Origin: Opitutaceae bacterium
GTDB taxonomy: Bacteria; Verrucomicrobiota; Verrucomicrobiia; Opitutales; Opitutaceae
Length of the DNA stretch: 64,000 nt
Assembly: GCA_015075305.1 (NCBI GenBank)
Contig: JABTUS010000005.1
Location: 186,001-250,000, forward strand
Direction: 5' to 3'
The position numbers and the translations under genes are program-made. Positions 28,902 through 38,791 of this stretch are shown piece after piece. Within the stretch, counting starts at the first letter, position 1; the number at the start of each line of letters is the position of its first letter. The notes beneath the pieces are model-generated. The model ran no database searches. It was not told where the DNA came from and was given only the letters and a program-made list of their open reading frames with translations.

Positions 28902-31001
28902 CTATTTCTCCTTCTCGATCAGGAGCGCTCCGAGCGCGATCGCGAGGACGAGAAAGAGTGCGATGAGTCTCCAGCCGGTGAAATCGACGTAGTACTTTTC
29001 CGGTGGTCGGAAGCGCTGGGGGGCGTAGGTGTAATGGGGCGGGAAAACCTCCACCTGCGTCAACACGGGCCAGCCCCACCCGTCCCAGAACGCCTCGCGT
29101 CGCGCATAGGGGAACGTGGCGTTCAGCTTCTTCAGGACCTCCGGACTCGTCCCCTCGAAAACCATGAAGACCGTCGGTTTCTCGATCGGGGGGATCGCCT
29201 TCAGCAGGTCCTGCTCACTCAAGTTCCTTCCGTCAATCTGCGGCGCGAAGAACTGAAACGTCTCCTGCTCCCACTTGTAATCCGGACTGATCAGGTAAAC
29301 GCGGAACTCCTTTGAAAAACTGCGTATCTGGCGCATCGCGATGACGCGTCCCGCCGCATGATCGCGGGCGAAGCGATAATACACCTCCCAGTCGTGCACG
29401 CCTGAAAACAGCACCGCCGCCGCCAGTCCCGCCGGCAGCAGCTTTTCAATGACCCCACCCGACTCTATCGCAACCCGGCGCACCAGTCGCTCGATGCCGA
29501 TCGCCGCCACGATCGCCATGCCGGGGACCGCGATGTTGAGGTGCGGCCAGAAGGGCGGATCGATCGTCAGCATGCCGCCGAACAAAAACGTCGCGCCCAC
29601 CCAAAGCAGCAGAAACGCATGCGAGAACCGCAGGCCGCGCCTCAGGCAGAAGCCGAGTCCGAAAATGAAGCTGAGCGCCGTAAACGCTCCGAGCATCGGT
29701 TTCCGCAAGTGACAGATCGTGCTCTCATCCGGAAAATAAAACGGAGCCAGCAGGGTGCGTTTGATCTGCTCCCAGATCACCACCATGGCATTGCCCTGGC
29801 TGTTGTACTTCTGCGTGAGATGCGCCCAGGCCGGATCGGTCCACAGGACCACGTCCTGACCCCGCCCCCTGAACTGCGCGAATTCAATGATCCCATAGAT
29901 CAGGTTCGGCCCGAACACCACCAGCACCCCGAGCACCGCAACCGCCCAGTGCCCATAACCCACCTGCGTCTGCCTCCCGCGCTGCAGCCACCACAGCGCA
30001 AACAGCCCGACAACCAGCAGCGGGCCGATGCGCGCCGAATAGTAGTCGAGCAGTCCGGCCCCGATCGCGACACCGCCGAGCGCGAAGCTCAGCAGCCGCC
30101 CGCTGCGCAGCCCGTGCACGAGAAACAGCCCCGCCGCCGCCACGAACAAGGTCGCCAGGGGCCCGAACACCTGGCGGGAAAAATGGATGTGCACATAGTT
30201 GAACGCGAGAAACGCCGCCGCAAGCAGCCCCACCCAGCGGTTGAAGAGGATGCGCCCGTAGGCGTACACAACGATGCACGTCGCGCTCCCCGCGAGGATG
30301 CTGAACATGCTCAGCCCAGTCAGCGACACCCCGAACAGGCGCATCGACCAGGCGATGAACTGGTGCTCCGAAAGCGAATGCACCGTCTTCGCCATCCCGA
30401 CCCAGCGCCAGTCGCCGTTCTCGATCAGGCGACGCGACCGCAGCCCCATGATCGCGACATCGTTGTCCACATGGAGCGGAAGCTTGTCGATGTCATTGTA
30501 CCGAAGCATGAACGCCAGGAACACAATGATTACGAGGAGCAGGTACTCCCACGCCGCGATCGAGCGCAGCGGCTTCAGGCTGAACTGTCGCCACAACGGA
30601 ACCAGCAGCAGCACAATGCTGAGCAGCCAGGTCCAGCGCACGACACTGGTCTCCCCCATCAGCACATAGACCACGCCCGAGAGAAGATACGCGAGCAGCG
30701 CCGGCAGAAATGAACGAAGGTTCACAGCTTCCGTCTGCGACGAGGACGGCGCGGACGCCGCCGAAACGCCGGGTGATGGCAGCGGAAAATTCTCCTGCCG
30801 TTTGAACGCCCAGTAACTCGCTCCCAACGCCAGAATCAAAAACACCGATCCCGCTATCTGCTGCCTGCCCCAGACATCGCCAGCGGTATCGTTAAACCGG
30901 GTGATGAATTCTCCCGTAAAGCAGTAATTGCTGAGCAGCGCGAAGAGGACAGCCGGAAGAAAAACGAGCAGCGACCGGGCGGTATTGCGGGATATTGTCA
31001 T
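28902..31001 (-). CDS. GT39-type membrane glycosyltransferase
   Basis: The 699-residue protein has about a dozen membrane helices. Between helices lies the acidic loop LRYNDIDKLPLHVDNDVAIMG, the kind of first periplasmic loop with Asp residues found in ArnT/PMT-like GT39 and related GT-C enzymes. A soluble C-terminal domain (about 520-670) lies before a last helix. Such enzymes transfer sugars from polyprenyl-phosphate donors on the periplasmic side. The acceptor is unknown. Confidence 0.65.
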   Translation of the reverse strand: MTISRNTARSLLVFLPAVLFALLSNYCFTGEFITRFNDTAGDVWGRQQIAGSVFLILALGASYWAFKRQENFPLPSPGVSAASAPSSSQTEAVNLRSFLPALLAYLLSGVVYVLMGETSVVRWTWLLSIVLLLVPLWRQFSLKPLRSIAAWEYLLLVIIVFLAFMLRYNDIDKLPLHVDNDVAIMGLRSRRLIENGDWRWVGMAKTVHSLSEHQFIAWSMRLFGVSLTGLSMFSILAGSATCIVVYAYGRILFNRWVGLLAAAFLAFNYVHIHFSRQVFGPLATLFVAAAGLFLVHGLRSGRLLSFALGGVAIGAGLLDYYSARIGPLLVVGLFALWWLQRGRQTQVGYGHWAVAVLGVLVVFGPNLIYGIIEFAQFRGRGQDVVLWTDPAWAHLTQKYNSQGNAMVVIWEQIKRTLLAPFYFPDESTICHLRKPMLGAFTALSFIFGLGFCLRRGLRFSHAFLLLWVGATFLFGGMLTIDPPFWPHLNIAVPGMAIVAAIGIERLVRRVAIESGGVIEKLLPAGLAAAVLFSGVHDWEVYYRFARDHAAGRVIAMRQIRSFSKEFRVYLISPDYKWEQETFQFFAPQIDGRNLSEQDLLKAIPPIEKPTVFMVFEGTSPEVLKKLNATFPYARREAFWDGWGWPVLTQVEVFPPHYTYAPQRFRPPEKYYVDFTGWRLIALFLVLAIALGALLIEKEK

Positions 31002-31168
31002 CTAGCCGGGGAAGGGGGTGTGGGTGCGGCGCTCGAAAACAAAGCAGGGCGCATCCTTGTGAACATCGCTTCAGTATTTCGGCTCAAACCCGGTGATGAC
31101 AAGTCATCCCTCCGTCCGGTCGAAATTTTCATCTTTAGTCCATGGTCCGGCAATCTCAGCGTGAAAGC

Positions 31169-32116
31169 ATGTCCGCACCCAGCCGTTCCTCCCCGCCGTC
31201 AATTTCCCGGCGACACTTTCTCCTCGAAACCACACTCGCCGCCTCCGCCCTCAGCCTCGCGGGAAAAGTGACCACCCCGACGGCTCATGCGGCCGTCACC
31301 CCCGCGCGCACGACCTGGCCTATCAGCGTTTTTTCCAAGCCGTTTCAGCACTTGAATGCGGAAGCGACGGCGGAATTTGTCGAGTCCATCGGCTGGGACG
31401 GCATCGAGTGTCCGGTGCGTCCGAAGGGGCAGATTGAACCAGAAAAAGCCGCCGATCTTCTTCCGGCCTACGTCCAGGCGCTCAAGCAGCGCGGACGGGA
31501 AATGTACCTGGCGACAACCGACATCACGCGCATCGATCAGAAATTTGCGGAGTCGACGCTTCGCGCCCTGTCGAAATCGGGCGTCCGGCGCATCCGGCTG
31601 GGCTACTACAAGTACGACCTCTCCCGATCGCCCGCGGACCAGATCGGAGAAGCCGCGGCGGCGCTGCGCGACATCGCGGCGGCCTGCGGCGAACTCGGCA
31701 TCCAGGCGGGCTACCAGAATCACTCCGGGCGCAATTACATGGGCGCGCCCGTGTGGGACATTTATTCCGCCATCAAGGACCTCGATCCCCGCCACATGGG
31801 CTTCTGCTTCGACATCGGCCACGCGACAGTCGAGGGCGGCACGGACTGGCCCATTCAGGCGAAACTCGTGGAGTCGCATCTGACGGCGGTGTACATCAAG
31901 GATTTCTTCTGGAAGAAATCCGAGAAGGGATGGCAGGCGGCCTGGTGCCCGCTTGGCGATGGCATGGTGAACCGCAGCTATTTCGAGTCGCTCAGGAAAA
32001 CGAGCTACCGCGGACCCGTTTCCCAGCACCACGAATACCACTGGACCAGCGAGTCCGAGATGACCGCCATGATGCGCAGGGATCTGCGTGTCCTGAAAGA
32101 ATGGCTGGCCGCCTGA
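31169..32116 (+). CDS. sugar phosphate isomerase/epimerase-family TIM-barrel protein, Tat-exported
   Basis: The 315-residue protein carries a twin-arginine signal (SRRHFLLETTLAASALSLAG) and then a xylose-isomerase-like TIM barrel. Visible are VESIGWDGIECPVR, GIQAGYQNHSGRNYMG, MGFCFDIGHATVEGG and VYIKDFFW, with metal-site type Glu/Asp/His residues. Periplasmic sugar isomerase-like proteins of this sort are common in Verrucomicrobia. Substrate unknown. An upstream ATG at 31142 is possible; 31169 was chosen because GTGAAAG precedes it and the Tat signal then has normal length. Confidence 0.82.
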   Translation: MSAPSRSSPPSISRRHFLLETTLAASALSLAGKVTTPTAHAAVTPARTTWPISVFSKPFQHLNAEATAEFVESIGWDGIECPVRPKGQIEPEKAADLLPAYVQALKQRGREMYLATTDITRIDQKFAESTLRALSKSGVRRIRLGYYKYDLSRSPADQIGEAAAALRDIAAACGELGIQAGYQNHSGRNYMGAPVWDIYSAIKDLDPRHMGFCFDIGHATVEGGTDWPIQAKLVESHLTAVYIKDFFWKKSEKGWQAAWCPLGDGMVNRSYFESLRKTSYRGPVSQHHEYHWTSESEMTAMMRRDLRVLKEWLAA

Positions 32117-32135
32117 GCCTGCCCCGCGCGGCGCA

Positions 32136-32693
32136 CTACTCCAGTCCCAGCGCGTTCCGGCCCGCAGGCGTGATCATCTGCGGGGTCCACACCGGATCCC
32201 ACACGATGTGCACGCGCGCGCTTTTCACCTCGGGGAGCGCCGCCACCTTCGCGCGCGCATCCTCGGCAATCACCGGGCCCATCCCGCAGCCCTGCGCCGT
32301 CAGCGTCATTTTCACCTCGACCGCTCGGCCGCCCTCCGCGCGGTCCTCGACCGCGACGTCATACACCAGGCCGAGGTCGACAATGTTCACCGGAATCTCC
32401 GGATCGAAACAGGTGCGCAGGACATCCCAGACCATCTCCTCGCTGAATGCACCGCCCGGTCCCGTCGACGCGGCGGCGGCCGCACCGGCGGCATTCCCGG
32501 CGTAGCCTTCGATCGCACCGACGTCGTCACCAGAAATCCGATACAAACCTCTCTCCGTACGCACGGTGACATTGCCGCCGAGCGCCTGCGTAATGAACAC
32601 CTGCGTGCCCTTGGGCAGCACGACCTCATCACCGGCCGGTATCAATGTGGCGGTGACGTCGCGGGAGAGTGTGTACTCGTTGCGGGAAGGCAT
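32136..32693 (-). CDS. sufT: SufT-like Fe-S assembly protein (DUF59/MIP18 family)
   Basis: The 185-residue protein has the SufT-specific N-terminal part (DVTATLIPAGDEVVLPKGTQ) and the DUF59 core with DPEIPVNIVDLGLVYDV and LTAQGCGMG, where the Cys is conserved. SufT proteins help Fe-S cluster maturation. No suf operon is in the window. It is convergent with the Tat-exported gene and lies 32 bases downstream of sppA on the same strand. Confidence 0.88.
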   Translation of the reverse strand: MPSRNEYTLSRDVTATLIPAGDEVVLPKGTQVFITQALGGNVTVRTERGLYRISGDDVGAIEGYAGNAAGAAAAASTGPGGAFSEEMVWDVLRTCFDPEIPVNIVDLGLVYDVAVEDRAEGGRAVEVKMTLTAQGCGMGPVIAEDARAKVAALPEVKSARVHIVWDPVWTPQMITPAGRNALGLE

Positions 32694-32725
32694 GGCGAAA
32701 GGGAACGGCGTTGGTGAACTCTGTG

Positions 32726-34561
32726 CTATTGCACGACTATCTCAAGCGGAAGGCGCGCATAGAGGTGCCGGGGATCGTTGAACTGAGCGACCGTCGCCGC
32801 CTGCTCGCGGAAGCGTTCGGTGATCATGCCGAGCAGGCCGGGCTTTGACGCGGAGCTCTGCATGCCCTCAACCAATTCGCGCACCGTGTCCTGAAAGGAC
32901 TTCGCCCGCGGATACTCCACGACGCTGAAGTTGTCTCCCAGGTCCGCCTTTTCCGCCGCATACGCGATGGCTGCATCCAGCCCGCCGATCTCGTCCACGA
33001 GCCCAACCTTCAAGCCGTCAGTTCCCGACCACACGCGCCCCTGGGCGATCTCCTTCACGCGTTCCGGCGACAGCTTGCGAGCCTCGCCCACGCGGGCCAG
33101 GAACTCGCCGTAGATCCAGTCGGCGTCGCGTTGAAACAGCGCCAGTTCCTCGGGGGTTTTTGGACGCGAAATCGTGCCCAGGTCGGCGAAGTGTCCGGTC
33201 TTCACGACGTCAAAGGTCACGCCCAGATTCGTCGCGAGTTTCTGCACGTCGATGAGAACGGAGAACACGCCGATCGATCCCGTGATCGTGGCGTCCTCCG
33301 CAAAGATGCGGTCGCCGAAAGTCGATATCCAGTAGCCGCCCGACGCGGCGTAGCCACCCATGGAGACCACGACAGGCTTCACCTCGCGCGTCAGCCGCAC
33401 TTCGCGAAGGATGTGCTCTGATGCGGTTGCGGATCCACCGGGGCTGTTGACGCGAATCACCACCGCGGAAACGCCGGAGTCCTGGCGCAGACGCCTCAGC
33501 TCCCGGGCGAAACTTGTGCCGCCAACCTCGCCATGGCGCCCCTCGCCATCGACAATCGCGCCCTCGGCATAGACCACCGCGATTTTTCCGCGCTTTGCGG
33601 TTGTCGAGCCGGACTTTCCAGCGGCGGCCGCGATGGGTTCCGGCGGCAGGGTCCGCACGTAGGCGGTCAGGGCGGTCTGTTTGAAAGATTCCTTGGAGAT
33701 GTCCTGGCCAGTGTTTCGCTTGAGTTCGCTGATCACTTCATCGCGGTAGGCCACACGATCCACGAGTTTTGCGGCGAGCGCCTTCGCGGGGCGGACGTTG
33801 CCCTCGGTGTCAACCAGCGCCTGCAGCGCGGCCGGATCCATCTCCCGCGCCGTCGCGATCGAGCCGCGCACCGTCGACCAGAGATCGTCGAGCAGCTTCT
33901 GAAGCTGCTCCCGGTTCTCCGGGCTCAGGTTCTCCCGCAGGAACGGCTCCACGGCAGACTTGTACTTGCCGACGCGCGCGACCTGCACGCCAACGCCGAG
34001 CTTCTCAAGCGCGCCGGCGAAAAACATGGGCTCGCTCGCGAGACCCGGAAGCGCGACCTGACCGTAGGGATCGAGAATGATTTCCGATGCGACCGACGTC
34101 AGGTAGATTTCGCGCGTGCCGGCGTCGCTCAAGTAAGCGACAACGGATTTTCCACTCTTGCGAAAGGCTTCGATCGCTTCGCGGACCTCCTTCAACGCGG
34201 CCAGGCTTGATCCGTAGTCATTGGGCACCATGCGGCCCGTGATCAGCATGCCGCGGATCCTCGCGTCCTTCGCCGCCGCGCGCAGCGACCGCGTGACCGT
34301 CCTCAACTGCAGCGCCTTCGGGCGGTCCGGCTGCTCCATGGAGGTGAAGACCTCCAGCGGATTGACCTGGGGCGGTGCGTCGGAAATGTCGGCGTTCAGG
34401 TCGAAAACGAGGTACGAACCGTTCTCCACCGTCACCGGCTTCGAGCCCGAAGTCGCCATTGCGACGAAACCCACGAAACCGAAGGCGGCGACAACCACGA
34501 AAAGGACGAAGACAAACAGGGCCGCCATCGTGCCGAGCATGGAGGCAAAGAAAGTTTTCAT
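32726..34561 (-). CDS. sppA: signal peptide peptidase SppA, 67-kDa type
   Basis: The 611-residue protein has one N-terminal anchor (about 10-37) and two tandem S49 domains, as in the long SppA form. The catalytic Lys is in GKYKSAVEPFLRENLSPE (Lys201), and the catalytic Ser is in SMGGYAASGGYW (Ser407). It degrades released signal peptides in the inner membrane. The downstream sufT-like gene is probably in the same transcript. Confidence 0.95.
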   Translation of the reverse strand: MKTFFASMLGTMAALFVFVLFVVVAAFGFVGFVAMATSGSKPVTVENGSYLVFDLNADISDAPPQVNPLEVFTSMEQPDRPKALQLRTVTRSLRAAAKDARIRGMLITGRMVPNDYGSSLAALKEVREAIEAFRKSGKSVVAYLSDAGTREIYLTSVASEIILDPYGQVALPGLASEPMFFAGALEKLGVGVQVARVGKYKSAVEPFLRENLSPENREQLQKLLDDLWSTVRGSIATAREMDPAALQALVDTEGNVRPAKALAAKLVDRVAYRDEVISELKRNTGQDISKESFKQTALTAYVRTLPPEPIAAAAGKSGSTTAKRGKIAVVYAEGAIVDGEGRHGEVGGTSFARELRRLRQDSGVSAVVIRVNSPGGSATASEHILREVRLTREVKPVVVSMGGYAASGGYWISTFGDRIFAEDATITGSIGVFSVLIDVQKLATNLGVTFDVVKTGHFADLGTISRPKTPEELALFQRDADWIYGEFLARVGEARKLSPERVKEIAQGRVWSGTDGLKVGLVDEIGGLDAAIAYAAEKADLGDNFSVVEYPRAKSFQDTVRELVEGMQSSASKPGLLGMITERFREQAATVAQFNDPRHLYARLPLEIVVQ

Positions 34562-34728
34562 ATGCGGCCACGTTACCGGGGCCGCGGGTTTGAGCTAGGG
34601 AAAAATTTTGGCCGCCCCCCGCGTCGGCGCGCGCCGCGCGTTCCCGGCCCTTCGGCCGCCCGCACCTGATGCAGGGCCTTCACAGCCATCAGCTTTCATG
34701 CTATTGTGTCGATAATTCACCCGTGCCC

Positions 34729-36282
34729 ATGAGCGACCAAAAGGAACTGCTGACAACGAATCGAAAGGCGCTGACCGTTAATCTCGACGACGCGAAGTAT
34801 GGAACATTTGCTGAAATCGGTGCAGGGCAGGAAGTTGCACGCGTCTTCTTCCAGGCCGGGGGCGCGGCGGGCACGATCGCGAAGACCATCTCGGCCTATG
34901 ACATGACGTTCAGCGACGCCATATACGGCAAGTCCGCGCGATATGTTTCGCGGGAGCGCCTGGGCCTCATGCTTGAGCACGAGTTTGACCTGCTGCGCGA
35001 AAGGCTCTCAGCACAGCGGGGTGAAAAGACCACGTTCTTCACCTTTGCCGACACCGTTGCCGCGAAGAGTTTCAAGGGGAACAACGAGTGCCATGGATGG
35101 ATGGGCATTCGGTTTCAAACGGAGCCCAACTCCGAGCCGAGCGACATTCTCATGCATGTGCGCATGTGGGACAAGGAGAACGTCCTTCAGCAGCAGGCCC
35201 TCGGCATCGTCGGCGTGAACCTCATCTACGGCGCCTTCTTCTACCGCGATGATCTCAAGAAGCTGATCCGCTCGCTCAGCGACAATGTCGGTCAGGATCG
35301 CATCGAGGTCGACATGCTCAAGTTCAGCGGCCCGGCCTTCGCGCATGTCGACAACCGGCTGACCTCTCTGCACCTCGTGGAGTTCGGGCTCACCAACGCC
35401 GTGATGTTCGGTCCCGGCGGCGATGTTCTCCAGCCATCGGAGGTGCTCTACAAGAAGGCGATCCTCGTTGAGCGCGGCAGCTTCCGTCCCGTCACCCATG
35501 TCAATGTCGACATGCTCAACTGCGCCTGCGCACAGTTTGTGCAGGAGCCTCTCGTCAAGGGCAAGGACACCGTCGTGCTCATGGAGATCACCATGAACAA
35601 TCTCCTTGCCGGCGGGGACATCGACGCGCCGGATTTTCTGTCGCGCGTCGATCTGCTCGCCGACATTGGCCTGACGGTGCTGATTTCGAACTACCCCGAG
35701 TACTACCGCCTCACCTCCTACTTCCGGCGCTACACCAAGGAGATGATCGGCGTGCCGATGGGCATCAACAACCTCCTCGAGGTGTTCAACGAAAAGTACT
35801 ACGAGGGCCTCGAGGGCGGAATCCTGGAGGCGTTCGGCCGCCTGTTCCGAAACTCGGTCAAGCTCTACATTTACCCGATGCACCAGAGCGCCTATGAGCA
35901 CTACATCGCCTCCGTGCAGGAGAAGACTGGCGCCCAGATTTCAACCGCCCCCAATGCCTTTTCCTCCGGCGTGCTCATCACGGCGAAGAACCTCCAGGTC
36001 GCGGATCGCCTGCGCAACTTGTACGCCCACCTGCTGGAAAACCACTACATCGACAGCATTGTCGGCTTCGATCCAAGCATCCTGAACATTTTTTCGCGCG
36101 ACGTGCTCCAGCGCATCAAGGACAACGACCACTCCTGGGAGCGCCTGGTCCCCGAGCCGGTCGCGATGGCGATCAAGAAGCGCCGGCTTTTCGGCTACAC
36201 AGGCGCAGCGCCGGCGGAGCCCGACGGAACCCGGCGCACCGCGGGTGTCGACGTGTCAGACCCTCTCGCGGGACTGGTCTGA
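34729..36282 (+). CDS. conserved protein of unknown function
   Basis: The start at 34729 (MSDQKELLTTNRKALTVNLD) gives 517 residues. The upstream ATG at 34669 adds only a Cys/His-rich tail with no family character. The protein is soluble, without signal or helices, and strongly patterned (TFAEIGAGQEVARVFFQAGG, AGTIAKTISAYDMTFSDAIYG, VTHVNVDMLNCACAQF, MGINNLLEVFNEKYYEGLEG). I recognise it as a conserved bacterial family annotated inconsistently, but I cannot name a reaction. The gene stands alone, divergent from sppA. Confidence 0.75.
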   Translation: MSDQKELLTTNRKALTVNLDDAKYGTFAEIGAGQEVARVFFQAGGAAGTIAKTISAYDMTFSDAIYGKSARYVSRERLGLMLEHEFDLLRERLSAQRGEKTTFFTFADTVAAKSFKGNNECHGWMGIRFQTEPNSEPSDILMHVRMWDKENVLQQQALGIVGVNLIYGAFFYRDDLKKLIRSLSDNVGQDRIEVDMLKFSGPAFAHVDNRLTSLHLVEFGLTNAVMFGPGGDVLQPSEVLYKKAILVERGSFRPVTHVNVDMLNCACAQFVQEPLVKGKDTVVLMEITMNNLLAGGDIDAPDFLSRVDLLADIGLTVLISNYPEYYRLTSYFRRYTKEMIGVPMGINNLLEVFNEKYYEGLEGGILEAFGRLFRNSVKLYIYPMHQSAYEHYIASVQEKTGAQISTAPNAFSSGVLITAKNLQVADRLRNLYAHLLENHYIDSIVGFDPSILNIFSRDVLQRIKDNDHSWERLVPEPVAMAIKKRRLFGYTGAAPAEPDGTRRTAGVDVSDPLAGLV

Positions 36283-36375
36283 AGGTCAGTCGACCGACGC
36301 GTTTAAGTCGGGCCGGGCGCCGCGCGCAGAACAGGCTTTACTCCGCAGGCAAGGCGTTCTTTAGGACACGAAGTC

Positions 36376-37227
36376 ATGCGCTTCGCCAAGTACCACGCCC
36401 TCGGAAATGACTACCTGGTGCTGAATCCGGCGGACTTCCCGGCCTGGCGGGAGCCCTCAACCGCGCAGATTCGCGTCCTTTGTCACCGCAATTTCGGGGT
36501 CGGTTCCGACGGCATTCTCTGGGGCCCCCTGCCCTCGCGCGACAGCGATTTCGGTCTCCGCATTTTCAACCCCGACGGCTCGGAGGCCGAAAAATCCGGC
36601 AACGGTCTGCGGATTTTTTCACGCTACCTTTCGGACCAGGGTCTGGTCAGAAGCCCCGTGTTCACCGTGGAGACGCCCGGGGGGCGGGTCCGCTCGGAGC
36701 TCAAGGACTCCGGCAGGCTCATCACCATCGACATGGGTCGGGTCAGCTTTTCGAGCGGCAGAATCCCCGTAACCGGTCCCGAGCGCGAAGTGATCAACGA
36801 ACGCGTTCGGATCCAGGATCGGGAATTCACATTCTGCGCCGCGACCATCGGCAATCCCCACTGCGTTATCCCGCTTCCCGAAGTGTCCGCGGATCTGGCG
36901 CGTCGCTACGGCCCGGATCTGGAGGTCCATCCGTCATTCCCGCGCAAGACCAACGTGCAGTTCCTGCAACTGCTCGACCGCCGGAACATCCGCATCGAAA
37001 TCTGGGAGCGCGGCGCCGGCTACACCCTGGCCTCGGGCAGCAGCTCCAGCGCCGCCGCCGCGGTCGCCCGCCGGATGGACCTGATCGATGAGCGGGTCAC
37101 GGTGCACATGCCGGGCGGAACCCTCGACATCGAAATCGCCCCGGACTTCGCGATCCGGATGACCGGCACCGTCAACAAGGTCGCCGACGGCTCCCTGCAC
37201 GGCGAGCTCTTCGACGTGACGGTCTGA
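36376..37227 (+). CDS. diaminopimelate epimerase-family protein lacking both catalytic cysteines
   Basis: The 283-residue protein is a full-length DapF homologue: KYHALGNDYLVL, FGVGSDGILWG, RIFNPDGSEAEKSGNGLRIF, TIGNPHC and ERGAGYTLASGSSSSAAAAV. In DapF two cysteines act as acid and base (Cys73 and Cys217 in E. coli). Here they are Ser74 (EKSGNG) and Ser220 (LASGSS). The rest of the substrate-binding Asn/Arg/Glu pattern is kept. It may be a different racemase/epimerase or a low-activity form. A canonical dapF would then be expected elsewhere. Confidence 0.85.
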   Translation: MRFAKYHALGNDYLVLNPADFPAWREPSTAQIRVLCHRNFGVGSDGILWGPLPSRDSDFGLRIFNPDGSEAEKSGNGLRIFSRYLSDQGLVRSPVFTVETPGGRVRSELKDSGRLITIDMGRVSFSSGRIPVTGPEREVINERVRIQDREFTFCAATIGNPHCVIPLPEVSADLARRYGPDLEVHPSFPRKTNVQFLQLLDRRNIRIEIWERGAGYTLASGSSSSAAAAVARRMDLIDERVTVHMPGGTLDIEIAPDFAIRMTGTVNKVADGSLHGELFDVTV

Positions 37228-37282
37228 AGCAGGTGCCTGCAATTCCCGTTGCACGGAATCGTCGCCGGGGTAGCCTGCCGGG

Positions 37283-38791
37283 GTGTCCGGCTGGTTCGCT
37301 GATTTTCTCCGATCGATCGGGTCACTGCTTTACTGGAATACCCGAAAATCCCTGTTCCGCCTCCGCGGTGCGCGGGGGCAGGCGCCTTGTCAGAACCCCA
37401 GCGATTCGGGCCGCGCCTTTGAAACCGGGTGCGATGCCTGCCTCCAATGGAGAAAGCCGCGCCGTTTCCGCCACGTGTGCCCGCTGCTCGTGCAATCGCC
37501 GGGTGGCGCGCCCACCTGCTCGGTTTCCGCGGACAACGTCAGGCCCTTCTGGCTGCGGGCGGTGGCGTTTCTTGGACTAGGATCCCTGGGAGCGTACCTG
37601 CTGATCGCCACGCTCGCCTTCCTTTTTCTGAAGCAGCGTGGGTACGAACTCACATTCGCCACCGTGGCCCTGCCCTCGCGCTGGGCGCATTTTCCCGAGA
37701 TCCAGGCGCGGCTGTTCTTCAACAAGGGACGCGAGGCCTACGCCGACGGGCGACTCAATGAAGCGGTGCTGGCGTTGTCGCTCGCCTACGAGCGCTCGCC
37801 GGAGAACTACGAGGCGGGCGCGCTGCTCGCCTGGATCTGGCAGGCGTCCCAGCCCACGCTGTCGAACCAGATCTATCTTAAACTCCTGCGCTCGCACCCG
37901 GAGCGCCGCACGGAAACGGCCCAGCGCTGGTACCGGATTCTGCTCAACCGGGGCGACTTCGAATCCATCGCCCAACTCTCCGTCGAGCAGCTCACAGCGA
38001 GCTCATCGTCGACCGCAGCCTGGCTCTACGCCCTGCTGTTTGCCTCGCACCGCATGCCGGATGCCCGACTCATCGAAAAAGCGATGGAACGCTCGAGCGG
38101 TTTCGCGCCGGAAGTGCGGGATATCCTCGCCCTCGAGCAACGCTTGCAGTCGCCCGATCGCGGGAAGGCGGTGACTTCGCTCCTCAGCATTGACCCGGCA
38201 GCGACGCCGACCCCTCTCGCGCTCTTCCATCGCATCGATGCCCTGATTCGACTCCGCCACGGGAGGGATGCGCTTGGTCTACTCAGCGCGCATGGCGACA
38301 GCCTCGACGAGCGGTCCCGCGCATCCCTCAGGCTCGGCGCGCTGGCCGCCGTCGGCGACACCGAGGGACGCCGGGGCGAAATCGAGCGGCTGCTGAAGCC
38401 GGGGACGTCCCTTGCGGTCGTCGAGTTTGCCACTGCCAATCTGATCCGTTTTCCCGAAGCCAGCCTGATACAGGACTACCTCGCCCTTTTGGAAAAACGC
38501 CCGCTCGCCGTTTCTTCCGAAAACTTCGGCGCCTATGCCGGATTGTTCTGCCTGGCGGCGATCTCCAGCGATTCAACCCGCACCCAGGTGTTTGCCGAAG
38601 TGCTTCGACAGATCTCCGGATCCCCGCTCAACTTCCTCGACAGCATCGAGCATTTTTTCCAAGGCAATGCGGAGGATCAGAGGCTGACAACCTGCCTCTC
38701 GCGACTCCAGTCCCTGCCGCTTGAGGTGGTATATGCCCTGTATGAGCGTGCGGGAGCGAAACGCGAGGCCGCAGGGAAGGGCGCACCATGA
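37283..38791 (+). CDS. zinc-ribbon/TPR membrane protein encoded with exosortase
   Basis: The 502-residue protein (GTG start) has four cysteines before the membrane segment, at 36, 50, 53 and 66, that could form a small zinc ribbon. One helix follows (about 92-117), and a long helical TPR-like region runs from about 125 to the end (FFNKGREAYADGRLNEAVLALSLAYERSP is clearly TPR). The stop overlaps the exosortase ATG (ATGA), so the two are translationally coupled. I infer a role in the exosortase pathway, perhaps as an assembly or recruitment factor; no known family name can be given. Confidence 0.6.
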   Translation: MSGWFADFLRSIGSLLYWNTRKSLFRLRGARGQAPCQNPSDSGRAFETGCDACLQWRKPRRFRHVCPLLVQSPGGAPTCSVSADNVRPFWLRAVAFLGLGSLGAYLLIATLAFLFLKQRGYELTFATVALPSRWAHFPEIQARLFFNKGREAYADGRLNEAVLALSLAYERSPENYEAGALLAWIWQASQPTLSNQIYLKLLRSHPERRTETAQRWYRILLNRGDFESIAQLSVEQLTASSSSTAAWLYALLFASHRMPDARLIEKAMERSSGFAPEVRDILALEQRLQSPDRGKAVTSLLSIDPAATPTPLALFHRIDALIRLRHGRDALGLLSAHGDSLDERSRASLRLGALAAVGDTEGRRGEIERLLKPGTSLAVVEFATANLIRFPEASLIQDYLALLEKRPLAVSSENFGAYAGLFCLAAISSDSTRTQVFAEVLRQISGSPLNFLDSIEHFFQGNAEDQRLTTCLSRLQSLPLEVVYALYERAGAKREAAGKGAP

